DNA of 64,000 nucleotides from JAIOSF01 sp963677755 (GTDB taxonomy: Bacteria > Campylobacterota > Campylobacteria > Campylobacterales > Arcobacteraceae), in the NCBI GenBank assembly GCA_963677755.1, contig OY782506.1, positions 868,001 to 932,000 on the forward strand. Direction: 5' to 3'. This document shows, piece after piece, positions 54,279-63,767 of the stretch. The notes below the pieces were generated by a model. That model did no database searches, was not told the DNA's origin, and worked only from the letters and a program-made list of their open reading frames with translations. Both the position numbers and the translations under genes were made by a program. Position 1 is the first letter of the stretch. The number at the start of each line of letters is the position of its first letter.

Positions 54279-56084
54279 ATGGATAGTAAACGTAGCATTT
54301 TGACAACACTTGCTATTGCAATGGCAGTAATTTTTTTGGCAATGATTATTAACGTTACAATGAATTTAAGAGATTTTGGTTTTAATAGTGCAAAAACAAA
54401 AGCTCAATTAGTTGCAGATAGTGTTAAAAATGGTCTTACAGCACATATGGTTAATGGTATTATGGCAAATAGAGATTTTTATATAGAACAAACAAAAAAT
54501 CTACAACATATAGATGATATTTGGATTATAAGGTCAAATACGGTTAATAAACAATATGGTACAGGTGAAGAACTTATCCACGATGAAATAGATAAAAGAG
54601 TTCTTAAAACAGGTGAAACAGTTGAAAAGATTGATGAACAACTTTTAGGACACAGTACTTATCGAATTACTATTCCATATAAAGCAGAGATAACAAAAGA
54701 GATTAATTGTTTATCTTGTCATGAAGCAAAAGAGGGTGATGTTTTAGGTGTAATTTCTATGGTTATGACTATGGATGATATAAAACAAATGAGTGTAAAA
54801 ATAATTGCTTTAACTTCATTTATATCATTATTTTTAATTTTATTTATTGTTTGGTTTGTGAAGCGTTTAATTGTACCTTATTTATCAATTTTTGATTCTA
54901 TTAAAGATGTGATGAAACGAGCAAATGATGGTGATTATAGTGCAAGAATAGATGAGTTTAACAGTGGAGAAGCAAAAAATGTTGCGCACTGGATAAATGA
55001 ACATATGAATAAGCTACAAAAAAGTTTAGTCACTATAGAAGATAAAATAGATATTTTCTTAACAGCTCATAAGTCTAATTCAGAAGATGATCCAATGGTT
55101 GATGTACAAAACACAGTAACTAGACTTGCTGATATTTATAATTTTAGAAAAACAATCGAACATGATGAAAGTATTGGAGATGTTTATAAAAGAATAGCAA
55201 CAGTATTAGAAGATAAATTTAAGTTAGATGATTTTAATTTTCTTGAGGCAGACACAACAAATAAAAAAGTTGAAGTTGTTTATGTAAACAAAGAGTTAAA
55301 ATGTGATCCTATATCAAAAGGATGTAGAGCTGATAGAACAAATACACTCGTTGATTCATGCCAGTTTAAAAAGGTATGTGGAGCTATAGGGGAAGAAGAC
55401 TTTTATTTATGTATTCCATACTCTATATCTAATGATATGGATTTTGTAATTTCAATAGGAACAAAGTCAAAAGAAGAAAATGAAAAGTTAAGAGATTTAT
55501 TACCTTTTATTCAAGATTATGTTGATGCTGCAAAACCAGAAATTGTAAGTAAAAAACTTATGCAAATTCTTGAAAAAAATGCAAGTACAGATCCACTTAC
55601 AGGTTTATATAATAGAAAATATCTTGAAAGATATATTGATGGTTCACTTTATAGTGGTATGTATAAAAATGTCCCTTGTGGTTTGATGATGGTAGATATA
55701 GATTTCTTTAAATTAATTAATGATAATTATGGGCATGATATTGGAGATATTGCGATTAAAACTATTGCAAATACTCTTTTAGATACAACATCGGAAAATG
55801 ATGTAATCATAAGATTTGGTGGAGAAGAATTTATTGTTATATTAAACGATTGTAATGAAGAAAAACTTCAAAGTACAGCAGAAAAAATCAGAATCTCTTT
55901 TTCTCAACAAAAGATACAAGCAGGGGCTGAGATGTTTAGTAAAACTATAAGTATAGGGACATCATTGTTCCCAAATAAAGATCATAGTTTTTGGAAATAT
56001 GTAAAACAAAGTGATGTTGCATTGTATCAAGCGAAACATTCTGGACGAAATAGAGTTGTAAGATATGAAGAGGGAATGGAATAA
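54279..56084 (+). CDS. Diguanylate cyclase with periplasmic CxxCH haem motif
   Basis: 601 aa. Membrane spans near 10-28 and 171-197 enclose a periplasmic domain of about 140 residues ending in a c-type haem site, C144-L-S-C147-H148. A HAMP-like linker follows, then a GAF-like region with an unusual Cys set (CDPISKGC, DSCQFKKVCG, YLCIP), and a GGDEF domain with DPLTGLYNRKYLE and G514-G515-E-E-F518, which should be active. Likely a redox or gas sensor raising c-di-GMP; the haem and Cys roles are inferred. ATG at 54279 is chosen over TTG at 54276 because of its distance from AAAAAGG. Confidence 0.87.
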   Translation: MDSKRSILTTLAIAMAVIFLAMIINVTMNLRDFGFNSAKTKAQLVADSVKNGLTAHMVNGIMANRDFYIEQTKNLQHIDDIWIIRSNTVNKQYGTGEELIHDEIDKRVLKTGETVEKIDEQLLGHSTYRITIPYKAEITKEINCLSCHEAKEGDVLGVISMVMTMDDIKQMSVKIIALTSFISLFLILFIVWFVKRLIVPYLSIFDSIKDVMKRANDGDYSARIDEFNSGEAKNVAHWINEHMNKLQKSLVTIEDKIDIFLTAHKSNSEDDPMVDVQNTVTRLADIYNFRKTIEHDESIGDVYKRIATVLEDKFKLDDFNFLEADTTNKKVEVVYVNKELKCDPISKGCRADRTNTLVDSCQFKKVCGAIGEEDFYLCIPYSISNDMDFVISIGTKSKEENEKLRDLLPFIQDYVDAAKPEIVSKKLMQILEKNASTDPLTGLYNRKYLERYIDGSLYSGMYKNVPCGLMMVDIDFFKLINDNYGHDIGDIAIKTIANTLLDTTSENDVIIRFGGEEFIVILNDCNEEKLQSTAEKIRISFSQQKIQAGAEMFSKTISIGTSLFPNKDHSFWKYVKQSDVALYQAKHSGRNRVVRYEEGME

Positions 56085-56155
56085 TATTGCAATTTGTTAA
56101 TTATTTAAGATTTAATTTTAAATTATGGTATAGTTCTAAAAAATAGGATTATAGA

Positions 56156-57193
56156 GTGGAAAGATTAGTAGAATTAGAAAAAATGACATTTGAAGATACT
56201 AGTGAAGAGGTGACTCTTCGTCCTAGTGTTTGGGATGATTATATTGGGCAAGAAAAAATCAAAAAAAACTTACAAGTATTTATTCAAGCTTGTAAAAAAA
56301 GAGAAGAAGTTTTAGATCATATTTTACTCTTTGGACCTCCTGGACTTGGGAAAACAACATTAAGTCATATTATTGCTAATCAAATGGCAACCAATATAAA
56401 AGTAACAGCAGCTCCTACTATTGAAAAAGGTGGTGATTTAGCTGCTATTCTTACAAACTTGGAAGAGGGTGATATTCTTTTTATAGATGAGATACATAGA
56501 TTAACTCCCGCTATTGAAGAGATACTTTATCCTGCTATGGAAGATTTTAGACTAGATATTATTATAGGGTCTGGTCCAGCTGCACAAACAGTACAAATAG
56601 ATTTACCAAAGTTTACACTCATTGGTGCAACTACACGAGCTGGAATGTTGAGTAACCCTTTACGAGATAGGTTTGGTATGCATTTTAGATTGAATTTTTA
56701 CAATGATGCTGAGTTATCAAAAATTATTTCAATAGCGGCTACAAAATTAAATAAAGAAACCCACAAAGATGCAAGTTTTGAAATAGCAAGAAGAAGTAGG
56801 GGGACACCCAGAGTTGCATTAAGACTACTAAAAAGGGTCAGAGATTTTGCAGATGTAGAAGATGAAGACACAATAGAGATACATAGATGTAGATATGCTC
56901 TTGATGAGTTAGGAATCAATGATAAGGGTTTCGATGAGATGGATTTAAGACTTTTAGAGTTACTTTTATCAAATAAAGGTAAACCCATGGGATTAAGTAC
57001 AATGGCTGCTGCTTTGAGTGAAGATGAAGGAACAATTGAAGAAGCAATTGAACCATATTTATTGGCAAATGGATATATTCAAAGAACAGCTAGAGGGAGA
57101 ATCGCAACAGTGAAAAGTTATGAATTATTTAGATTAACTCCCCCTTCAAATGAACAAACTATATCTCTTTTTGAGATTGAGGAGAGTGAATGA
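56156..57193 (+). CDS. ruvB: Holliday junction branch migration ATPase RuvB
   Basis: 345 aa AAA+ motor of RuvABC. RPSVWDDYIGQEKIKKNL, Walker A GPPGLGKTT, Walker B FIDEIHRL, GATTRAGMLSNPLRDRFG and the C-terminal winged helix with RTARGRIAT. The start is GTG at 56156, after AGGATT. The stop overlaps the next gene by four bases (ATGA). Confidence 0.96.
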   Translation: MERLVELEKMTFEDTSEEVTLRPSVWDDYIGQEKIKKNLQVFIQACKKREEVLDHILLFGPPGLGKTTLSHIIANQMATNIKVTAAPTIEKGGDLAAILTNLEEGDILFIDEIHRLTPAIEEILYPAMEDFRLDIIIGSGPAAQTVQIDLPKFTLIGATTRAGMLSNPLRDRFGMHFRLNFYNDAELSKIISIAATKLNKETHKDASFEIARRSRGTPRVALRLLKRVRDFADVEDEDTIEIHRCRYALDELGINDKGFDEMDLRLLELLLSNKGKPMGLSTMAAALSEDEGTIEEAIEPYLLANGYIQRTARGRIATVKSYELFRLTPPSNEQTISLFEIEESE

Positions 57194-58035
57194 AGTTAGA
57201 TACTAAAGAATTAAAAAGTATTACATTACTATATGTAGAAGATGATATACTTATTCGAGAACAAACAAATAAAATTTTAACGAAATTATTTAAAAAAGTT
57301 TTTTGTGCATATGATGGACAAAATGGATTAGAAATATTCAAAGAAAATAGTAAAGAGATAGATGTTATTGTTACAGATATAAATATGCCAAATCTTAACG
57401 GTTTGGAGATGATAAGAGCTATTAATAAATTACAAAGTTCATTACCTACAATCGTAACTACTGCACATACTGATTCAAGTTACTTAATTGATGCTATTGA
57501 TTTAAATGTTGATAAATATATCTCTAAACCTATACAAATAAAAGATTTAACTATTGCAGTTGTTGATAATGTACTAAAATATAGAAGAGCCAATAATATA
57601 GAAAATTTAGCAAAAAGTCTAGTAACAAAAAGTTCTAAAGATGAGAGTTTAAATAGTAACTTAATAAATCAAGTAGAACAATTAACAAAACAAAATAAGT
57701 ACTATAAAGCAATAATTGATAACCTTGTAGTAACTAGTAAAATTGATAAAAATGGTAACTTTGTAGAGGTGTCAGATAAATTTCTAAGATTCTTTGGATT
57801 TTCTAAAGAAAATATTCTTGGAGAAAATATCAATATTTTGCAATCTGAAAATTGTTCCCAAGAAAGTTTTCAAAAACTAATGTTGCGTGTGATTCATACC
57901 AAAAAAACAATAATATCTTCATATTTATTAGTAACAAGTGAAAATAGAACAATTAACTGTGATTTAACTCTTACGCCTAATTATGATTCAAGTTCACTTA
58001 TCTCTGGATATACAGTATATATTGATATTTTATAA
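57190..58035 (+). CDS. Response regulator with receiver and PAS domain
   Basis: 281 aa: receiver (VEDDI, D63 in IVTDINMPNLNG, SKPIQ), a coiled segment with NQVEQLTKQNKYYKAIIDN, then a PAS domain (KNGNFVEVSDKFLRFFGFSK to CDLTLTPNYD). No enzymatic or DNA-binding output, so it probably acts through protein contacts. Translation is coupled to ruvB through a four-base overlap. Confidence 0.83.
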   Translation: MKLDTKELKSITLLYVEDDILIREQTNKILTKLFKKVFCAYDGQNGLEIFKENSKEIDVIVTDINMPNLNGLEMIRAINKLQSSLPTIVTTAHTDSSYLIDAIDLNVDKYISKPIQIKDLTIAVVDNVLKYRRANNIENLAKSLVTKSSKDESLNSNLINQVEQLTKQNKYYKAIIDNLVVTSKIDKNGNFVEVSDKFLRFFGFSKENILGENINILQSENCSQESFQKLMLRVIHTKKTIISSYLLVTSENRTINCDLTLTPNYDSSSLISGYTVYIDIL

Positions 58036-58062
58036 AACTATTATATATAAACAATAGAGAGA

Positions 58063-59199
58063 TTATGATAATCTATTTTTGTAACTTTCGTAATCATAGT
58101 TTTTTACAATTTTAAAGTCACCATTTGCTTTTTTAATAGCAATGGATGGTAAGTTTATACCATTAAATGTTGTAGTTTTTACCATAGTATAATGTATCAT
58201 ATCTTCTAAAATTATTTTATCTCCAACCTTAAGTGGTGTATCAAAAGAATAATCTCCTATAATATCTCCAGCAAGGCAAGTATTACCACCAAGTTTATAA
58301 GTGTATTTTTTTTCAAAAGGTTTACCTGCATTTCTAATCATTGCACGATATGGCATAGCTAAGGTATCAGGCATATGGCACTCAGCACTTGTATCAAGAA
58401 TAGCTATATCCATACCATTGTGAACTATATCTAGTACAGTTGCTTCTAAATAACCTGTTTGCCATCCTACTGCTTCACCTGGTTCCATATATATTGTAAG
58501 ATGAGGATATTTGTTTTTAATTATTTTTAAAACAGTTATCAATCTTTCAATATTATAATCTTTTCGTGTAATATGATGACCTCCACCAAAGTTAAGCCAT
58601 TGCAATTTTGCAAAGTATTTACTGAAGTTTTTTTCAAACTTCTCCAAAACAAGTTCAAAAGCATCAACATTTTGTTCACAAAGTGCATGAAAATGTAATC
58701 CTTTTATTTCAGGGGGTAATTCAGAGGGAAAATTCTCTATTGTGGTACCAAGACGACTATATGTACCACAAGGGTTATACAAATCAATATCTACAGTTGA
58801 GACTTGTGGATTTACTCGTATTCCAATACTATTATGTGGTGCTATTTTATTTTTATATAGTTTAAACTGATTAAATGAGTTAAAAACAATATGATTTGAT
58901 ATTTTTGAAATTTCATCAAACTCATTTGGTTTAAAAGCTGGTGAATAGGTGTGAACTTCAAGACCAAACTCTTTTTTTGCTAGAATTGCTTCATTTAAAC
59001 CACTAGCACAACAACCTTTGAGATATTTTTTGCAAAGTTCAAAGGTGCTAAACATAGCAAAACCTTTAAGTGCTAGTAATATTTTAATATCAGCTTCATC
59101 TTGTACTTTTTTGAGAAGTATAAGGTTATTTTCTAAAAGTTTCTCTTCACATACATAACATGGACTAGGTAATAAGTCTTTAGAATTCAAACCCACCAC
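58063..59199 (-). CDS. nspC: Carboxynorspermidine/carboxyspermidine decarboxylase
   Basis: 378-aa PLP-dependent alanine-racemase-fold enzyme. The PLP lysine lies in ILLALKGFAMFS, HALCEQNVDAFE and LNFGGGHHITR bind the cofactor, and DTSAECHMPDT has the catalytic Cys. It forms (nor)spermidine from the product of the dehydrogenase encoded at 30270. It overlaps the 65-aa gene by 20 bases. Confidence 0.93.
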   Translation of the reverse strand: MVGLNSKDLLPSPCYVCEEKLLENNLILLKKVQDEADIKILLALKGFAMFSTFELCKKYLKGCCASGLNEAILAKKEFGLEVHTYSPAFKPNEFDEISKISNHIVFNSFNQFKLYKNKIAPHNSIGIRVNPQVSTVDIDLYNPCGTYSRLGTTIENFPSELPPEIKGLHFHALCEQNVDAFELVLEKFEKNFSKYFAKLQWLNFGGGHHITRKDYNIERLITVLKIIKNKYPHLTIYMEPGEAVGWQTGYLEATVLDIVHNGMDIAILDTSAECHMPDTLAMPYRAMIRNAGKPFEKKYTYKLGGNTCLAGDIIGDYSFDTPLKVGDKIILEDMIHYTMVKTTTFNGINLPSIAIKKANGDFKIVKNYDYESYKNRLS

Positions 59200-59377
59200 C
59201 GCTGCCTTTGTTCATACTCTCATAGACTACTTTTACATAAGTGTCTTTTACTGCACAATCTAAAACTTTAGGGCATTTCATACACGAGTCAACATCATGA
59301 GATACTTGGCATTGTTTTAAAACAATAAGTTGTTCATCTAAGGCTATTTGCCATTTATCTTTGGGTTTATTTTCCAT
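59180..59377 (-). CDS. Small Cys-motif protein (65 aa)
   Basis: 65 aa with four cysteines, C23-x8-C32-x2-C35-x5-C41 (CQVSHDVDSCMKCPKVLDC), a likely metal or Fe-S site, and a Gly-rich tail GSGGGFEF. I have no family name for it. It sits directly between fbp (no gap) and nspC (overlap), so it is part of that unit. Confidence 0.7.
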   Translation of the reverse strand: MENKPKDKWQIALDEQLIVLKQCQVSHDVDSCMKCPKVLDCAVKDTYVKVVYESMNKGSGGGFEF

Positions 59378-60214
59378 CTATTTAGAATAGCTTTTTACCA
59401 TTTGAATTTCGTAGTTACTTCCAAAGAAACATGGGCTAGTATCGTGTATATGAGCTGTTTTAATATCCAAAACTCTATTTTGACCATCAATTGCGTATCC
59501 ACCAGCAGTTTCAAATACATGTGCAAATGGAAACACTTCAAAAAGTTGTCTTAATTTTCCTTCTGGTTTATCACTTGCTCCTGGATATGAAAATAATCCA
59601 CCACCTCTTAAAAGTATATGATGTAAATCAGGTACCATACCTCCACTATATGTGAGTTCATAACCTTCTTTAAACATATTATTTATTAATTCTTTGTGAT
59701 GTGGATACCAGCATTGTTGCGTTGAACCTGGAGAGTTAATATCTCCTTTTTCATTCATTGTAATATCTTTGATATAAATAAACTCTTCATTATTCATTCT
59801 ATAGAGTTTAACACTTTCTCCGTCACAAATAACCATCTCAATTCTTGGACCAAAGACTACATAAATAGAGGCAACTATATTGTTACCTGTAAAATCATTT
59901 TTATATATACCATAAATAGATCCAACTGATAAGTTAACATCAACTAAACTACTTCCATCAAGAGGGTCATAAGCGATAAGGTATTCACCATTGTCATTTA
60001 TATTTACAATATTATCTTGCTCTTCACTTACAATTTGTTTTACACATGATAATTCTTTGAAATTATTCTCTATTATAATATCACTTAAAATATCAAGTTT
60101 TAGTTGCGTGTCACCAGTTGAGTTTTGTTGTTCACTTTTACCTGTATCACCTTTTTTTATAGTTTGTTGTATTTGAATTGTTGATTTTTTTATTGACTCT
60201 ATAATATCGTTCAT
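59378..60214 (-). CDS. fbp: Fructose-1,6-bisphosphatase class I
   Basis: 278 aa. Metal and substrate motifs: IVSEEQDNI, YLIAYDPLDGSSLVDVNLSV (typical DPLDGSS), YSGGMVPDLHHIL and the sugar-binding KLRQLFEVFPFAHVFE. It makes fructose 6-phosphate in gluconeogenesis. It stands with mobB upstream (nine bases) and nspC downstream in one leftward run. Confidence 0.94.
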   Translation of the reverse strand: MNDIIESIKKSTIQIQQTIKKGDTGKSEQQNSTGDTQLKLDILSDIIIENNFKELSCVKQIVSEEQDNIVNINDNGEYLIAYDPLDGSSLVDVNLSVGSIYGIYKNDFTGNNIVASIYVVFGPRIEMVICDGESVKLYRMNNEEFIYIKDITMNEKGDINSPGSTQQCWYPHHKELINNMFKEGYELTYSGGMVPDLHHILLRGGGLFSYPGASDKPEGKLRQLFEVFPFAHVFETAGGYAIDGQNRVLDIKTAHIHDTSPCFFGSNYEIQMVKSYSK

Positions 60215-60223
60215 TTAGTTTCC

Positions 60224-60727
60224 TTATATTTCTTGACCATTTTGTTTTATCCATTCTATAATATCTAAATGATTATTTAAATCTAGTATTTTCATATCTG
60301 TTGGAAGTTGTTGTTTATCTATTGAATTATCAGTAACAATGCAATCACTTTTTTCGAAATAACTATCATCAATATTATCTCTTTGTACACATATTCTAGG
60401 AAGTGGAATAGCTTTTAATCCCTCAACTAATAATATATCAAAGTTACTAAACATTGATACTATCTCTTCAATAGTTGATGTCTCTTTTTTAAAAACAGTT
60501 GTTCTTTTTGGGGATACTACAGCTACCTCACTTCCTGTTTGAGAAAACTTATAACTATCTTTTCCCTCTTTATCAAATACACCTTTATCGGAAGGGTCAT
60601 GCTTAATTATTGCAACTTTAAAACCTTGCTCTTGTAAAAGTGTTGATAATTTGACAATGAGAGTTGTTTTACCACTATTTGAAGGACCTGTAAAAGCTAC
60701 AGCTAATCTTTTATTTATTGTATTCAT
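60224..60727 (-). CDS. mobB: Molybdopterin-guanine dinucleotide biosynthesis protein MobB
   Basis: 167-aa GTPase with P-loop FTGPSNSGKTTLIVKL, IIKHDPSDKGVFDKEGKDS and ILLVEGLKAIPLPRI. It helps MobA make the guanine dinucleotide form of the molybdenum cofactor. Confidence 0.92.
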   Translation of the reverse strand: MNTINKRLAVAFTGPSNSGKTTLIVKLSTLLQEQGFKVAIIKHDPSDKGVFDKEGKDSYKFSQTGSEVAVVSPKRTTVFKKETSTIEEIVSMFSNFDILLVEGLKAIPLPRICVQRDNIDDSYFEKSDCIVTDNSIDKQQLPTDMKILDLNNHLDIIEWIKQNGQEI

Positions 60728-60754
60728 AAGTGTGATTATACCAAATTGTTTCTT

Positions 60755-61615
60755 TTAGTTAAACCTATCTTTAAAAGTACATTTTTGACATAACTCTTCA
60801 ACAGCAATATTATTTTTAAATCCATCTCTAATATTAATTGCTCTTTGTGAGTACAATATATCTTTCAAAGAACTATTGTGTAAATTCCCTAGTTCAATTT
60901 CTCCAAAACTATCTAAACAGCAAGGTACCACAACTCCTGAACTTAAAATAGCTATCTGTGATGACAGTCCATGACAAAAACCATTTGTTTTTGTTGTATC
61001 ATTAAGAGTTGGCCACTTAAAATAAGTATCAAAGTCTATTAAAATTTGATTTTCTAATCGTATTGCTTTATCATATTGTATATTTTTCAAATTTTTTTCA
61101 AATTTTTTTGATAATATTTTTAAAACGTCATTATTAAAATCTATCTCACTATTTTGACTATCTAAGTTCCAAAGTCTAAAATTAATAAAATTATGAACTT
61201 TATTTTTAAGTTTTAAATCACAGAGTTCAAACATAGGTTCTAAATATTTTTCTAGTGTGATTTTCATCTCATTTTTATTATAACTATTAAGAGAAAAGTT
61301 TATTTGTTTTATCGCTTTGTGTAAAAAAAGATTTACATCGAATTTTGTTAAATAATAGCCTGTAGTTGTTATATCCACTTTTATATCATACTTTAATGCT
61401 ATGTCAAGATATTTTTCTAGATTATTAAGAGTCAATGGGTCGCCAAAAACATGCAAAGCAATGTTTTTTGTGAAAGGTTGTACCTCATTTAAAATATTGT
61501 CAAAAAAAGCTAAAGATATAGTTGTAGGTTTGGTAATTTTTGTAGGACAGAAACTACATTCCAAACCACAAATATTTGTGAGCTCTATATATACCTTATG
61601 AAATTTGTAAGGCAT
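60755..61615 (-). CDS. Radical SAM protein with SPASM-like C-terminus
   Basis: 286 aa. The radical SAM cluster motif is CGLECSFC (Cx3Cx2C) near residue 15, followed by HVFGDPLT. The C-terminal Cys group (GFCHGLSSQ, VVPCCLDSFGEIELGNL, EELCQKCTF) binds extra Fe-S clusters as in SPASM enzymes. The substrate is unknown; no small peptide precursor is visible nearby. The start overlaps the upstream 163-aa gene by 20 bases. Confidence 0.85.
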   Translation of the reverse strand: MPYKFHKVYIELTNICGLECSFCPTKITKPTTISLAFFDNILNEVQPFTKNIALHVFGDPLTLNNLEKYLDIALKYDIKVDITTTGYYLTKFDVNLFLHKAIKQINFSLNSYNKNEMKITLEKYLEPMFELCDLKLKNKVHNFINFRLWNLDSQNSEIDFNNDVLKILSKKFEKNLKNIQYDKAIRLENQILIDFDTYFKWPTLNDTTKTNGFCHGLSSQIAILSSGVVVPCCLDSFGEIELGNLHNSSLKDILYSQRAINIRDGFKNNIAVEELCQKCTFKDRFN

Positions 61616-62087
61616 TTTTTATTAAATATATATTGTTTTGTAACTTTTCTACTCTTTCTTGAAATTCTTGTTTATTATCATTATAATGAGTTGAACCATC
61701 TATTGCAGTAAGTTTATCATCAAAGTGTTCTATTGTTTGTTTTTGTATATCTTCATCAGTAAGACCTAAAATCAATTCAGGAGTTTGTTTTTCTAGTTTC
61801 ATAATAGTATGTTCTAAAGTATATTTATTATCTATATCAATATCTAAATAATTACACATTTCAATATAAAGGTTATCTATACTTGACGAATACCTACTAT
61901 AGATTGTTCCTGCAAAATCATTTAAATAAAGATGAAAATTTTTGTAATTAGATAAAAATTCGATATTTTGAAGCTTATTTAATTCCTCATCATCTTTATA
62001 AAGTTTATTATACATATGTCTCATACTTATAAAAAGTATCTCACTACAGTTTTGTTCTAGTTCATCTAAAAATTGTTTTTTTGTCAT
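61596..62087 (-). CDS. Hypothetical protein (163 aa)
   Basis: A soluble, mostly helical acidic protein without recognised motifs (MTKKQFLDELEQNCSEIL..., several Tyr-rich helices). It overlaps the radical SAM gene by 20 bases and lies after the pckA terminator, so it heads the leftward unit that runs through mobB and fbp. It could be a helper of the radical SAM protein. Confidence 0.65.
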   Translation of the reverse strand: MTKKQFLDELEQNCSEILFISMRHMYNKLYKDDEELNKLQNIEFLSNYKNFHLYLNDFAGTIYSRYSSSIDNLYIEMCNYLDIDIDNKYTLEHTIMKLEKQTPELILGLTDEDIQKQTIEHFDDKLTAIDGSTHYNDNKQEFQERVEKLQNNIYLIKNALQIS

Positions 62088-62112
62088 ATTTATCCAGTAT
62101 ATAAAATGTATA

Positions 62113-62143
62113 GAAAAAAAAAGAGAGCTAGAAAAGCTCTCTT
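62113..62143 (-). terminator. Rho-independent terminator of pckA
   Basis: On the minus strand AAGAGAGCT pairs with AGCTCTCTT (62121-62129 and 62135-62143, five-base loop), followed by a run of T. It lies about 28 bases after the pckA stop. Confidence 0.93.
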
Positions 62144-62170
62144 GTAAATTTTCCTATAAATAATTGTATA

Positions 62171-63748
62171 TTATAGTTTTGGTCCAGCAGATGTAAAATC
62201 AAAACTAGTATCATCTGTCAAGTATTTTTTAAAGTTTTCAATATACATACTAGCTAACTCTTTAGCAGTTGCATCATATTGTGCTTTATCTTCCCATGTG
62301 TGTCTAGGGTTTAAAACTTCTGTATCAACACCATCAAGTGTTTTAGGAATAGCTAGATTAAATATAGGTAATGTATCAAATTCACTATTTTCAATATTTC
62401 CATCTAAAATACCATTAATACAAGCTCTTGTATTTTTGATACTCATTCTTTTCCCAACACCATAAGCTCCACCAGTCCACCCTGTATTTACAAGGTAAAC
62501 ATTTACATTATGTGCATCTATTTTTTCACCAAGAAGTTTTGCATATACAGTAGGGTGAAGAGGTAAAAATGCTTCACCAAAACAAGCACTAAAAGTAGCT
62601 GTTGGTTTATCAATTCCTCTTTCAGTTCCCGCAACTTTTGCAGTATAACCACTTAAAAAGTAATACATAGCTTGTTCTTTTGAAAGTTTAGAAACAGGTG
62701 GTAAAACACCAAAAGCATCTGCACTTAAAAAGATAATATTTGTAGGATGTCCAGCAATAGAATTTGGCTGAATATTCTCTATGTGATTAATAGGATATGA
62801 AACTCTTGTGTTTTCAGTTTTACTTCCATCACTAAAATCTACATTTCCATTTTCATCAGTAACAACATTTTCTAAAATGGCACCTTTTTTAATAGCTGCA
62901 TAGATTTCAGGTTCACTAGAAGGATCAAGGTTGATAACTTTTGCATAACAACCACCCTCAAAGTTAAATACACCATCATCATCCCAACCATGTTCATCAT
63001 CACCAATTAAAGCTCGATGAGGATCTGTAGATAATGTAGTTTTCCCAGTTCCTGATAGTCCAAAAAATAAAGCTGTATCACCTTTAGCACCAACATTTGC
63101 AGAACAATGCATAGCCATTTTACCATCTAATGGAAGCCAATAGTTCATCATTGAAAAAACACCTTTTTTCATCTCACCAGCATACCAAGTTCCACCAATT
63201 ACTGCTTCATTTTCTTCTACATTAAAAGCAACATAAACTTCTGAATTTAAACCTTGTTCTTTCCACTTAGGATTCGTTGTTTTACATGCGTTATATATAG
63301 TAAATTCAGGTGTGAAATTTTCTAATTCAGATGCATTAGGGATGATAAACATATTCTTTATAAAGTGAGCTTGCCAAGCAATTTCTGTGATAAATCTTAC
63401 AGATTTTCTACTATTCAAACTTGAACCACAATAAACATCAGTTACATAAAGATCTTTTCCACTTAACTGTTTTGTTGAGTTTTCTTTTAATTCTTTATAT
63501 GTTTTTTGATCTATATGTCTATTTACATCACCCCATGAAATATATTTTGAAGATGGATCAGCATATGCAAAATATTTATCTTTAGGACTTCTTCCTGTAA
63601 ATATTCCTGTATCTATTATTAAAGCACCACTAGAGGCTATAATAGCCCCTTCATTTTCAACGGCATGATCTATTAATGTATCTACGTCTAAGTTATGGTA
63701 GATAGTACCTACATTTTCTAAACCAAGTGAGTTTTTAATATCTGACAT
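62171..63748 (-). CDS. pckA: Phosphoenolpyruvate carboxykinase (ATP)
   Basis: 525 aa. Oxaloacetate to PEP with ATP: GIFTGRSPKDKYF, the P-loop FFGLSGTGKTTLS, IGDDEHGWDD and TGYTAKVAGTERG (PckA pattern), and LVNTGWTGGAYGVGKRM. Gluconeogenic entry point. The gene follows the oadB-like gene by 19 bases and ends at a strong terminator. Confidence 0.96.
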   Translation of the reverse strand: MSDIKNSLGLENVGTIYHNLDVDTLIDHAVENEGAIIASSGALIIDTGIFTGRSPKDKYFAYADPSSKYISWGDVNRHIDQKTYKELKENSTKQLSGKDLYVTDVYCGSSLNSRKSVRFITEIAWQAHFIKNMFIIPNASELENFTPEFTIYNACKTTNPKWKEQGLNSEVYVAFNVEENEAVIGGTWYAGEMKKGVFSMMNYWLPLDGKMAMHCSANVGAKGDTALFFGLSGTGKTTLSTDPHRALIGDDEHGWDDDGVFNFEGGCYAKVINLDPSSEPEIYAAIKKGAILENVVTDENGNVDFSDGSKTENTRVSYPINHIENIQPNSIAGHPTNIIFLSADAFGVLPPVSKLSKEQAMYYFLSGYTAKVAGTERGIDKPTATFSACFGEAFLPLHPTVYAKLLGEKIDAHNVNVYLVNTGWTGGAYGVGKRMSIKNTRACINGILDGNIENSEFDTLPIFNLAIPKTLDGVDTEVLNPRHTWEDKAQYDATAKELASMYIENFKKYLTDDTSFDFTSAGPKL

Positions 63749-63767
63749 ATTTCTGTTTTCCTAATTT

